Shown here: piece after piece, positions 21,501 to 34,800 of the stretch
Position numbering within the stretch: the stretch's first letter is position 1
Layout of the letters: each line of letters begins with the position of its first letter
Assembly (NCBI GenBank): GCA_963377175.1
Contig: CAUJNA010003820.1
Location: 55,001 to 119,000 of the forward strand
Length of the DNA stretch: 64,000 bases
Direction: 5' to 3'
Source: Effrenium voratum
Lineage: Eukaryota > Sar > Dinophyceae > Suessiales > Symbiodiniaceae
Position numbers and translations under genes: made by a program
The notes under the pieces: model-generated
The model's input: only the letters and a program-made list of their open reading frames with translations
Databases searched by the model: none
Told to the model about the DNA's origin: nothing

Positions 21501-24500
21501 TGCTATATGTCGCCAACCTGAATTGAGGAACTGCAGACCAACACCCAAAACAAGTTGGGCCCATCTTGGATGTCACCTGCCAGCTCGTGCGTATGTATAT
21601 ATATATATATACATATTATGTAGAGAGAGAGAGATATCGATGCAAATAATTTACACAGTTGTGGGCGTGTTGTTTTTCGAAGGCACCCATTTGTGGTGGC
21701 TTGACAAGGAACACCAAAAGGACCACCCACCGATTTGAGGGTCTCCGTTTGAAACACCCCAATCAGATGTGTGCCCTTTGTTGAACACACCAAATAGGAC
21801 ACACATCTGATTTTGATTTGGGACACACAAAATACGATCACTCCCATAGGATTTGTCTGTGTCTCAAAGGAACACCAAAGGACTATTTTGAGACACACAT
21901 CTGGGAGTGGACAGCTACTCCTCGGGCCCCGACCTCAGGATGCTGGGTGAGGAGGAACAGGCACCAGGTCATCGCCTAAACGTTTCGGATACGCGAAAAG
22001 CCAGGAACTGTCCGCGTGAAATATGGAGACACCCCAACCAAACCAGGGAAAAATCGGGAATTCCGGCGGCCGGGAATCACCGAGAAGGTCCAGTTGGGTA
22101 AAAGTGGGGTGTCCTTCTTAGCAGATCCCCCAAAATGGATTGCGATGGCTTTCCTCTTGGTGTCCAAATTCAAAACCAACCAAAAAAGGGGGTAGATGGC
22201 CAAGAAGTCATTGTTTGCCACATGGACCAAACCTAACAGTGACTGAAGTCCAGTTGACCTCAGGGAGTGAGGTTGGGTATGAACGGGCAGAATTCAAACC
22301 CATTTTGGGTTCAGTCAGGCCCGTGCCGTACTTTCACCCTCATAAAACTGGAAGGGCTTTTTCAGGGCGAACATGAGTCCCAACTCCCAGGTCTCCCGAA
22401 GTGAGCCAGTCAAAATGGTCGCTTAGTCTACGGGACATGGGAAAATGGGTCTTCCCTGTGTGGTGATTTTGGTGTCCCTGATGTCCCTCCCAAAGTCAGA
22501 CTCATATCATTTGGCAGAGATATGCCACTTGACAACTGAGACAAAATCGAATGTTATCAAACCCCGGCCATCTGCAATCGCCTAGGTTTCGAATGCCACT
22601 GGAGGGTGCTCACATGTGAGCACTGTGGCACACTTCCCCACATATGCAACATAGCCGTCGCAGTGCAGTCAAGCACGTCGTGACCGGCATGAATGAGCGA
22701 CATCGCAGCAAACACATTCCAAGAGGTCATGCCAGGGAATCTTGCGGCTCGGATGTTCACAAATCAGAGAACTCGCAGGGTATGCGCGCCATGGTCAAGG
22801 TGCCCTCAAGAACCTTACAATGGTTGGGCCTAAAATCCGTATCTTTCGAGGTCCACCAGCCCAAAGTAAAGGTGCGTACGGTGTTCATGGTCCCAGAAAT
22901 AGGAGACTTTGCTTCGGGCGATGTTAGGAAACCTAAACGGATAACACCGCTCCATGTTCCGCATGGACGCCGCAAGCAGTCAGAACCAGAGAACAGGCCT
23001 CCCTATTGCCCTAACATCATCCCAAAACCACTCACTGTGAAGTAGCCCAAAAGGAGATGTGTTCAAGCCACCTTGAGAGGAAATGGGGGGGGTCTGTTGA
23101 AAGGTTGGGCCCCCAAAAATGGTGGTTTTCCCTTTGGCTTCCCTTGAAAACCCCGAAACAGGGTGCAATGGTGCACCACTCACTCACTCACTCACTCACT
23201 CACTCACTCACTCACTCACTCACTCACTCACTCACTCACTCACTCACTCACTCACTCACTCACTCACTCACTCACTCACTCACTCACTCACTCACTCACT
23301 CACTCACTCACTCACTCACTCACTCACTCACTCACTCACTCACTCACTCACTCACTCACTCACTCACTCACTCACTCACTCACTCACTCACTCACTCACT
23401 CACTCACTCACTCACTCACTCACTCACTCACTCACTCACTCACTCACTCACTCACTCACTCACTCACTCACTCACTCACTCACTCACTCACTCACTCACT
23501 CACTCACTCACTCACTCACTCACTCACTCACTCACTCACTCACTCACTCACTCACTCACTCACTCACTCACTCACTCACTCACTCACTCACTCACTCACT
23601 CACTCACTCACTCGCTTCCCGAGTGGATTGGCCAAAACAAATACCCAAACGTTTGATTCACCGCCAGAATGGTCCAAACCCAAAAAGTGAGGTTCTCTCC
23701 AGCTCCTCCGGTCCGTCCCGCCTGCGCGGTGGTGTCGCGCCCTGCAAGGAGGAAGTTCAGCACCAGATCCGACAGGAACTCCTCGGCCGATGGGGGGTTG
23801 GACATGAGGGTTTTGTTTGTTCTTTATCCAGGCTGCAAATGGGGGGGGGAGTTGTTTGGAGGTTTTGGACTCAGTTTCCAATTTAGAGTGGTTCAGCTTA
23901 AGTGCTGTTTCAAAGTTCCTGTTATGTCAAAAGCATGGTTGGAAACCTAAAGGAAAAACAAGCCATGGATTGGGTCAAATCACCGAATCACGATTCAAGG
24001 AAACCAAGCGGACAAACACATCGGAACATGTTACCTTCAAGGGCCCAAAACACGGGGCGGGGGGGGGCTTGCCCTTAGCCCTGTGGAAACTGAGGGAAAT
24101 CAGCTGAAACACGAAGCACTACACTAGCAGTTGCATTCTGAGAGGGCTTCGGGGCATTGCTATCAATGCTTTTCTGAGACAACGCTTCGAGAATGACACA
24201 GGGAAGCAGTTCATTTGGCCACCTGACTACGGCGCGGTACGTCAAGAAACACGCAATCCCCAGCACAGGGCGCTTGGATCCCCTAGTAGCATCTTTCCGA
24301 GGAGGCGCTAGCACATCTTCAAAATGGCTATGTCAGGAGACGATTAGTAACCCCCCCCCCCGATTAAAGGTTTCCCCTTTTCCCCCAGGTTCCAGCCAGA
24401 TTTCCCAAAAAACAACCTGCCCAATAATTGTTGAGCCCTCCCCAAAACCCCCCCTGATTGAAGGTATCCCTCTGCAGCCCCCGAGCCAACAAAACCTGCC

Positions 24501-25708
24501 AGACAGGTGCTTTCCTTCTTGCTTAGTATTTGCTTAGTCTGTGCTTAAACCCACCAATACTAAGTCACTATTGAACCCCTCAAGCTTTCCCCAAGAATGT
24601 GCTTCCCCCGAAATGCATTTTCCTGCTAAAATTTGTTTAAAATGACAAGGTTTTCAAGCTCACAAAGGGGACCCCCCTTGGAGGCCAGTCCCCCCTCATT
24701 CACAGAAACCCCCCGCGCCCTTTTGGGCTCAAAACCCAAAAAATATGCTGATGCCTTTTAAAGTCCTACTGCCCCGAAGGGACCAGAAGTAAGAGGACGA
24801 GGACCGAAGGGGCTCCAAAGTACTCAGGGGGGTCCTCCCAAAAATCTCATTTTTTGGGACTTGTCCAAACCTTGTCAACCTTGAAGGGGGGGGGGGGGTT
24901 ACTAAGCAGTTGTCACTATTAAACATGAAGCATACGTGGACCCTTGGTGTCCTTTTCGAACAATAGACGGCCCTGGTTGCTGGCTTCAACCAAAATGAAA
25001 CCAGTTGGCAAAAAACCATCGCCACACCTGCGGGATAAAGTCCGAGAACAACCTTTTGGCGCTAGAATGCACGAATGTTCTAACGGCTTGTCCCAGCCGT
25101 ACCAACCGTTGTCTAGATGTTGAGACTAGGTGCTCCAGGGAACAATGACAAATTGAGGGGTCCGTTAGTCCCGGTCAGTCCTCTGCACTTGGAGCAAAAC
25201 ACATCGTGGCTGAAGAGAGAAGCAGAAATGGGCCATGTCCCAGTTCTTAGAGCACAGTTCAGGCCGGGGTCCAAAAAGCGCTCCTCGGGCCTACCCCCAG
25301 CAACAAGGTACACTCCTTACCTAGGCTGTCCTCAGATCCCCTGCTAAGAGTTTCACTTTCAGTGGTTGAGTAGAAAATACCATAGACCCTCAAAGCCTGA
25401 AACCCTAATGGCTAGGAACAACAAGTTGCTACATTGGTGGAATACAAGGGAAACTTTGAGGGCAACGTTCTGGACAGGTTCACAGGTCATTTCGGTCAAT
25501 CATTATGAACCCGCGAAACAGCTCACAGCCTCGCCTCGGAGAACTCGCCAGATTCCATGAAGAGACCCACGAAGCTGTCCCCGGCAGTGTCCGCGGACTG
25601 GAGAAAATGCCAAGGCGACTGCTTGTTGTGGTCGTTGTGGTTGTGCTTGTTGTGGTTGTGGTTGTGGTTGTGGTTGTTGTGGTTGTGATTGTGGTTGTGG
25701 TTGTGGTT

Positions 25709-25741
<33 letters not shown>

Positions 25742-25765
25742 TTTGTCGTTGTCGTTCTCGTTGTC

Positions 25766-25853
<88 letters not shown>

Positions 25854-28800
25854 CTGCTTCTTTCCTTGTTGGGGGGGGGTATCCGAGACTTGGAGAGTTG
25901 TGTGTTTCCTTCTTTTTCGGGCGGGGGGGGGGAGCTCAATCAAGATTTGAGTCACTCACTCATATGAGCCAAGTTGCATTTGAGCAGTGGCGATCCCACC
26001 ATATGTCAACTGTCCCCCCCCCCCCGCATGGAACTTTGGCAGCTCAAATTCCAACTCCCAGCTTGGTGAGTAGCCCGTGGCTTGGGCCCTCCGAGTCGGG
26101 GATCAGAGGTCACTGCCACAAATGAGCGTTGCGGTGGTTGCGGTAGTTGCCGCCATTTGTGGCGCGCTTCGTTTGTAGCAAACGAACAGGTTGGTGTCAC
26201 ACACTTTGATGTCTGCAGCGAGTTGCGTTTCTTCTCAATGGCTGAGCGCGAGTTTTGTTTGTTCGCGCGAAGGATCGCACGCAAACAGTGTTCTTTTTGC
26301 ATAGAGGATAGCTTCCCTTGGTTGCCCCCAAAAATTGAAGATCCCCCTCTTAAATGGGACACACATTTGCTCAAGAGGACACAAATGGAGACTCACTCAT
26401 CCAATCTGGGGGCAACGCTGGGGGCACTTTTGCTGGCGCAGGACGTGTTTTCCAAACTTGAAGTGGCCCCTCTCAGGGATCCTGAACATTGCCTTGTAAA
26501 TGGAGGCTTCCCTTTGTTTTGGTGGAAAAAGCAACATGTTTCAAATGGTTGCAACATGTATCTTTTAAGGAGCCCCGCCTCTTGGCCCAAACCCCAACCG
26601 GCGGCTTCCGCCTGCGTCTCCAACTTCTGGCGCAAGTCCCGCACCAGCTGCCGACTTTTCCTGAAACGAGAAGCCACGGCCATAGGCAAAGCACCCCATA
26701 GGGAACGAGCCGGAAGGTCGAGAAAAACCATCCATCCAATTTGGTTTCCTGTAAGGGAATCCCCTTCCAGTTCATGCCCTTCCACCCGGGCTCGGTCATT
26801 CCCTGCCCAGTCCCTTCGGTCCCCTTCTAAAGGGATCTTTCAACCAATTTTACCCACATCTTCCCTCCTTCTCAGGGCCCGCCGGTTTGGTCCTGACTGT
26901 CTCTGGGGGGGGTTTTTCGCACAGGGGGTCTAGGGTTTTGGACTTCCCGTACTGGATGTGCCCGGAAGGGGACAAAGAGTTGGACTCGAAGCCTCTGAAG
27001 TCTCGATTTCTGTTTCAGGTGTGTGCTTCCAAAAGTTGGTCTTAAGCTGACACACGCAAACACACACAATACACCCCTTGGCTCAGTTGGTGTTACAGGG
27101 AAACCCAAGTACATCAACAAACCTATTTGGGTTCCCAATACAAAGGAAAAACAGGTGTACACAATCGGCCTGGCCGGCCTATGGCGTTGATGTCTTCATC
27201 TGATTAATCATCGCCCCGAGATGAAAGACGTCGCTTTTTCTCATTCTACTGCCAGCCAATTCAATACTGGTTGAAAGGTAGCCACATGGGTTTACCAAAT
27301 GACCTCTCCCATTCCGAATTTTGGAACTCCAGAACACGCGATTAAAGAAACCCACAGTTTCTTTTGTTCCAAAAACAAAACTACTGCCAACACTTCTGTA
27401 ATTCCTTCTCCTCTCATAGCCTGAAGAGTTGCGAATCAAGGTTTGACCAGCTCACAAAGGGTGATACAAGAGCCCGGGACCGGAGAGGACCTGCCAGCGA
27501 GGACTCCGGGAGGCTGAAGTTGGTTTCTGTGAGAATGTGGACTCCAACCTTTAGCAGGGATCCGGATGCATTATACACCTGAACATTGCAACTTGTAAAT
27601 GGTGGGTTTCCAACTTTATTTAAAGGTGTGGAAAAAGCAAACCATGTTTCAAGTGGTTGCACAATGTATCTTTTTTTTTGAATTTAGAGGACCAGATTGG
27701 AGCAAACTGGTAGCAAAACCCCGGAGCCCCAGTTGAAGCCCCGCCCAAAGCCCACTGCCGACGCCCGCCTGCGGAGGAGCTTCACGTGGAAGCTGAAGCT
27801 CCGCTCAAAGCCGAGGCCGAAGAAGCGCAGGACTTTCCAGCCCGGCATGATGAACCGCCTGGGGTGTTGTCGAGTCCGGTCCATGCAAAAGGGGGGGGGG
27901 TCTTGGGTTTTTTGGATATACTTGGGTAGCTTCTGAAAGGGGAACAAAGGGCAAAACACTCATTTGGCAGAAGATGGCAATTGTGCATCAATACGTAGAT
28001 TCGAGTTTCAGCCAAACCGACTTTTCCAAACACATATGCCTTGGCCCGAAATTGCCCCTTCACTTGTGCTTCGTCACAAGATACCGCCAGGTTCACTGGA
28101 CGGCCGCTGCTGCGAATCAGTCCGTGAGCCTCTGAAACCCAAAAACTCAATGCGATTGGGGAGAGCGTTGGGCGCAAGGAGGGTCGTTATAAGGCTATGT
28201 CAAAATGGGGGGCTTGGCGCTCAAGCAGGGACACTCCAAAAATCACACACAAACACAGAAACAAACACACCCATGTCTGTATATATAAATATATATATAT
28301 ATATTGCTTTGCACAAGCTTCTTGAATCAAACTCCGGGCGAAAGATACTCGGCTCGCTTTGAGATGTTTCCACTTTCGGCTGACGGTATGGACCCTGCCC
28401 AGTGGCGTGAGCACAAAGCTGACACAAATGGCAAGGGGGCGTTCGAGTCTCGAAACAGAGCGACATGTGGGCGGCGAAGCCTGTTGAGACGTGTTCCGCA
28501 GGTTTTGGGTCGCCTTTCTGAGGTCTCACTGAGGGGCCCGAAGCCCGAGGTCGCCCGGCCCGGGTTCGCGCCAAACCGGGTGGAGCCATCTGATTCCCCA
28601 GGGCCGTGACCGCGGCCGGGCCCCAGCACATGCGGCCCCTGCCTCAACAGTACTCGCTGGGCGTCGTCGAAGGAACTGGGCGAGGGAAGCAACGGCGTGA
28701 GACAGGAACTATGACCAGCGCAAGATTCCGGAGGCCAAATCCTGGCTCCTGTCTGCGTTGCCAGTTGCACAAACCAAATGCAAAGCCTCTTGGGCGAACG

Positions 28801-31800
28801 TACCGCACCAAGCTGAACTGAGGGACCCCTCAGAACGAAACTGTCAACTGTCATGGGTAAGGTTGCAAACCGAAACGCTTGGTTTGCGCTCAGTCATTCA
28901 CCTGACAATGGTCTAGTGCACCGGCTCCCAAACCCCAAGAATTCAAATCGACTTCCAGGGCGCAAGGAGCACAGGAAACACCCGGCGGAGCGCTGGTCAA
29001 TCCGCCGAACTTGTCCAAAAACTCACGGCTTCTGATATCAAAAAGAAAGCACCCATGACGATATCGCAATTAGTTAGAGAACTATCCGGGGCCGTGAGCC
29101 GTGAGCCGGGGCGAAACAAGTCCGACGTCTGGACAGTTCAGTTGGGACGGCCAAGAGCCCACTTTGACAAAAAGAAACAGCTGTCACAGGAACCACAAGT
29201 GGGTCTCTCAAGATTTGGCGTTGTCGGTGGATGGGTTTTATCCGGATCCAGCCCTATTTCGAGACAGCCGCAAGTAGGGTGTCAAAAAAGTATCGGGAAT
29301 CAGGGAACTGCGAAGTACCAAAGGATACAGCAACACATCCCTGCCAAGCTTTTCTGGGCTGGAAGCGAAGTTGAACTGTCTTTTTCTCGGCTCTCCGTGC
29401 ATTTGTTTTCCTGCCACATGGTACGTCCTTTCAGTTGCCAACAATGACCGGGGCCGAAAATTTGCTGAAACTTGCTCGAACAAGTACCCTATTAGAATCA
29501 GGGTACCCGAGTTTTTGTCTGTAGTCTATCTTAGTAGGGGCACGCCCCCCCCAAGCAGGGTAAAAGGGCACTACTGGGGGACCTAGTACCTGCTACCTCT
29601 GAAGACTCCTTCAAGACAAAAACAAGTCCATCGAAGCAGGTCTCGAGTATAGGTTTTGTCTGAACTCCCATTTGCTGTCCAGGGGGCCGGGGGCTGTGCG
29701 GCTAAGCATGCCTCAATGAGGTAGCCCGCATGTAAGCAAGAAACATGGCTTTTGTGTTTGCCCTTCCAATTCAAAATGAGCAGAACCAAGAAGCACACAA
29801 CTCAATCATGGCAGCGGCCAAGTGCTGTGTGACCTACCTTCCTTTGGTTTCCCTTTTCTGCTCTCATTGAGGTTCCCTTCCAACGCCTTTGTTTGCCAGT
29901 GCCTGAAGCCCAATTTCCTTTCAACGCGCAAATTCGAAGACGCACTGGACCCTGGTCGGACCCGAATTCACCTGTTGGAACCTTCACCATAAACCACAGG
30001 GAAACCAAATGGTTGCAAGATCGATTCGGACCTGGGAAAAAATCAAAGAAGATCACCTTTCGAACCCTTGACTATGGGCCTTGCCAAAGACGAATCCCCC
30101 TAAAAAACATCACCATCACCATCACCATCATATCACCATCATATCACCGTAATATCACCATCATATCACCATCATGTCACCATCATATCACCGTAATATC
30201 ACCATCATATCACCATCATATCACCGTAGTATCACCATCATATCACCATCATATCACCATCATATCACCATCATATCACCATCATATCACCGTAATATCA
30301 CCATCATATCACCATCATTTCACCATCATTTCACCATCATATCACCATCATATCACCATCATATCACCATCATATCACCGTAATATCACCCTCATATCAC
30401 CATCATATCACCATCATTTCACCATCATATCACCATCATATCACCATCATTTCACCATCATATCACCATCATATCACCATCATATCACCATCATATCACC
30501 ATCATATCACCGTAATATCACCATCATATCACCATCATATCACCATCATATCACCGTAATAGCACCATCATATCACCATCATATCACCATCATATCACCA
30601 TCATATCACCGTGGTGTTTCCTATAGTGAGATCCCCTCGTATCAGTTTCAACCGATTCGCTTGCGGAAAGACGAGTTCGATTCGCTGCTTCGCTCGATCC
30701 CCAGGGCCCGGGCTTCAGAAAGGGGCTGCTGGGATCCTCCAGGGACCCGATGTCCGCGCCGAAGCCGATCTCCCCGATGGAGTCCAAGGTGAAACGGTTC
30801 ATGAGGTTGAACATGTTCACCTCCTCTCCTGGCTGGTCTTTTCTCTATAATTTCTCCACGGATATATACACATGCATATATATATATATATACATACGAA
30901 CGTATATCGCATATAAATATCTATGTATATATGTATATATGTGTATATATATTATATATATATCCCTGAAAGTGTATATACATATTTAATGCGAACATGT
31001 GTACATGTGTGTGTGTGTGCCTGTTGCCTTCTCTTGCTTTCTATTCAATAAAGACATGTGATTGTGTTGTTACATGAAAAGAAACACCGCTCCTGTTGCA
31101 GTTCTTGTGCATTGGACAACGCATGTGATTCGGTTGATATCAAAAAACCTACTGCTTTGACTCACGCCCCGTGCGACTTTAGGTCGTGGGAGCGCAGAAC
31201 TAGTCTCCCCGTGAGCCTGAGGTTGATACGTTGCCTAGAGGAGCTGATTCGGTCCGTATAAAAATGCCTGGCGCAAAACACAACACGAGAAACCCGCCCG
31301 CATGAAACAGCTTTCAGGACATGTTCCAGGAAAAAATCCTTTGATGGACTTGGAGAGTAACTGCGCGAGATAACTACAAAAGCACTGCGCACACGGCTTG
31401 CAGTGATTGAGCTTCACACTTCCCCTAGCTAGAAACTAGCAAGAGAGGCCCACCTGGTTTAATTGTTTAATGTGCCACCAACAACACGCATTTCCAGTCA
31501 CGCCATTTCTCGTTGAAGCCAGGAGAAAAACGACAACTGATCTGAAGCAGATGGATGTGCATCACATGGATCTTCATGATCTGCTTGAGGCGTCTGGTCC
31601 TTTCCTTGAGTTGCTTGGCTTGTGAAGGTGGAGATTTGAACGGGCCCAATGGACGAGCGCCTTTTTATGGTTGGGACTGTCCCGTACTAACCTTCACTTA
31701 CCCAGGTTTTCATTGTGACTCAGGTGGTCTCCACGTTCCAACAAGTTGTTCTTCCTGTGGTAAAAGGGCACCTAGCTGGGGGACCTAGACCTGACATGCC

Positions 31801-34800
31801 TTCCCCCCCGGCAGGTCTCCGGCAGTGGCTTTCAGAAGGCCCATCACCTTGCCGCAGTTCCTCACGGGGCCAAAGGCCCTTTGGGCCTTTTTGGAGTTGG
31901 GGGGTTCACCCCCCGGCTTCGAACGTGCCTACTCTCCAAATCGGCACGGAACCTGAGCTTCGGCGGCTCCTGGCTTGAACCATTTTCCATTTACAGGGAT
32001 CCCTGAACGTACGTCAGGTCCCATGTGAATTGGTGCGGGGATAAACCGCTTAAAGAAACCCTATGACGAGGGTCTAGTTGTTTTAACAATTTTGGCCCAA
32101 TCCCACCGAGCAATACCTCCAAGCCATGGAAGTTTGTTTGCAAACCAGGGACCGTGAGGCGCTTTAACCGTGGGGTTCGCAGCGGTGTTTCAAAAGGAAA
32201 TCAAACGAAGCAACATGGGGCCTCAAGACTTGCTCTCTGCTTCTTCTTTTTTTCACTAGAAGCGGATTTTTGCTCCGGCCAGGCATCCCCAGCATCACTC
32301 TGACTCCGTGGCAGTTGGGGGCTGCAACTGCTTTCGTTTCGCTGGGCTTGGGCTTCGTAAAGTCAGCTTTGGGCGAGGTCCAAGTGCTGGGGATGCTCAT
32401 GCGGCCAACCCCCGCGAAAAGAACCGGTTCGAAACAAAAACAATGGATGGGCACAAGTGCAAGGTTTGGGTTGCGAACGTCCCCAAGGACTTGTACAGTG
32501 GGGGGAGGGTCAGACAGACCTCAAATAACTTTTGGGCTAAACTGGGGCTCTCCAGAGCCCCGGAGCGCCTAACATGGCTGAAAAGTAAAAAGTGTTAAAC
32601 AAGTCGTCTACTTGGAGGGGGCAAAGACTGAAACCCTTTAGCGGTTGCAACTTGTTCAGAGGCTGGCGTCCTTTTCGGCTGTAGAAGCTTTGGTTGAACA
32701 TCGAGTCGGACCTTTTGTTTCACTTGAGCCAGTCTAAGAAAAAGCTGATGGCTCCGCAATGGGCACTTGCTGAGATCTCCAGGTCATCGCAGGATTTTTA
32801 GTGATCATAGTCTACGGGACATTTTGACCTAGCCTCACTTGGGTTTCCTCTTGAACCGCTGAAAGCGTCACAAAAAGTCACGCACACGCACACACGTGAT
32901 GAGTTTCAACCGCTGCCCTTCAAAGCCAACCGGGGAAAAACAACGCAAAACACTAAAGTAGGTAAATCGGGAAAATCTCCAAAAGGAACCTTCGGGCTCC
33001 AACGGCACACTCTTCAACCCGTGAGGTGATTCAATTTATCCATTTCAGCAGAAGGAAGCAATCCATACCCTCACGTCCACTCACATGGAACCTGACTGAG
33101 GGGTCCTGGAAGACTATGTTCCTTTAGAAGGGACCTTCTGGTAAGTTTCTTGCTACTGGACGGGAGCGCAATCCGTATTAAACACCGACCCCTTCCGCAA
33201 CCCAATGATGAATACAATGCCCTTTGAACAGCCCAGCCAACCCTTCGCCGGCGCTCCCCATTAGCAATCAAAACCTGGTACGATAGGAGTCCACCCAAAA
33301 CCGTACACAGAATCAACAAGGCGACCGCGCCCGTTCATGGCTGGGAATGTTCCCTACCAATCCTCAAGTACCCGGGTGGTGATTGCGACCCACTTTATGC
33401 TGGCACAGCCGTTATCATCACCGGTAACCTGTTTGTTGGCTCTCTGCCAACAGGTGCCCATGTTTTTTTTCAAATAACATGTTTAACATATGTACAGGTC
33501 ATGACAATGCTCCTTCGTTGATTAAACAACAAGCCATCTTCAAACCACGGAAGTCCATTCATGCGTTCGGACTTTGTCACTCCTTTGGCATGGAACCCAA
33601 GACCCAAACAAGGCCCGAATAGAGGGAAATCCCTTGACATCCTCAAAACCCTTTCTCACCACGGGAATTGTCCTTTGGCACGGAAAGCTTCAACATGAAA
33701 CCCAATGTTCCGCAACCACAGGAGCAAGTGACCTACCCTTCAGAAAAATCGGCAAAGTTAACACAATCGTGAGCCTCGAGCCAGCCCTCCAAATGGGATA
33801 TGATTCACCCATTGTGAGTGGTCGCCGTGTCCTTGGAAATTAGGTGTTGATTTGTGTGTGTGTGTGCGTGTGTTGTTTTATTTAGTTGCAGCCTCGCCTG
33901 AAATGAGGACGCTAGCCACGCAAAAGCTCTAAGTGCGTACAAGCTCAAAACGGGTGCCGTGGAATGGAGGAAGATCAAGGAAACTGTTTCAGGGGACACT
34001 GGATTTCCCCTTCACAAGTTCATCCACGTGGTTCCCGTTGCCGCTTTTGAAGGCCCAAAAGGAGGGATCCGGAGTGATCCCTGCGCAACAGCTTAACAAA
34101 CGGCGTGCAACCGCCCACGCGGAAAGAACAAAAAGGTCAGCCATATCGTCCGCGAGGGGCTTCTGCATGACCTGCCAGATGTGCTTCTTGAAGCGGCTGG
34201 CGGTAAACCTCAAGGCTTGGCACGGGCCCCGTTAGCCATGGATTCGAACAGCCGAAGGGTGCGACGGAATTTCAGGGTGTGCTTGGCCATGTTCTCAACG
34301 GGCTGGTAAAATAGTGCTCCTTTTCTTCAACTCTTTCCTGGAAAGGGGGGGGCCTGAACACAAACCCACACCGGCGCCAAACCGCCGTTGTGACCAACCG
34401 ATAAAGACGGTTTCTGCGCTGAAAAGAGCACCGCTTGGTGGTTAAGTGTGTGTGTGTGTTTGCCTTCCAGACACGGACGTCATGTTTTGAGGTGAGGTTT
34501 GGCCTTCCAAAATGTGGCACGTTTTAAGAGCTTTAAAGGGAGACCGCAAGAAACCACGCTTGTGACTTCCCCCAGTTCAAGGCAGACCCAAAAACCTGGA
34601 GCCCTTCCTCAAAAAAATGAACGAATCAAAGCCAGCAAGGCCCAGGCATCTGCGCTGCGGTCTTTCTCTGCACCAACCAGGTCTCACCGTCCGCCTCGGG
34701 AAATCCGTGGCTCAAACGAATCCGTCTCGCGGAAGGAGGCATGGGAAAAGCGCCCTGGCCCAGACACCACTTGCGGCCCTGGGGGGCCATGGGCCCACAA

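Noticed and set aside
23057..23886. Long plus-strand ORFs of (Thr-His-Ser-Leu)n
   Set aside because: Pure translation of the CACT array; a 4-bp unit is open in all three frames when free of stops.
25503..26125. Poly-Gln, poly-Ser/Asp and poly-Val ORFs on both strands
   Set aside because: Triplet repeat translated in several frames; overlaps the acceptor side of P450 exon 12.
26082..26933. 283-codon plus-strand ORF
   Set aside because: Low-quality texture and antisense to P450 exon 11, which has firm motif and phase support.
29893..30792. 299-codon plus-strand ORF rich in His, Ile, Ser
   Set aside because: Translation of the 11-bp ATCACCATCAT array; its end also overlaps P450 exon 8 in antisense.
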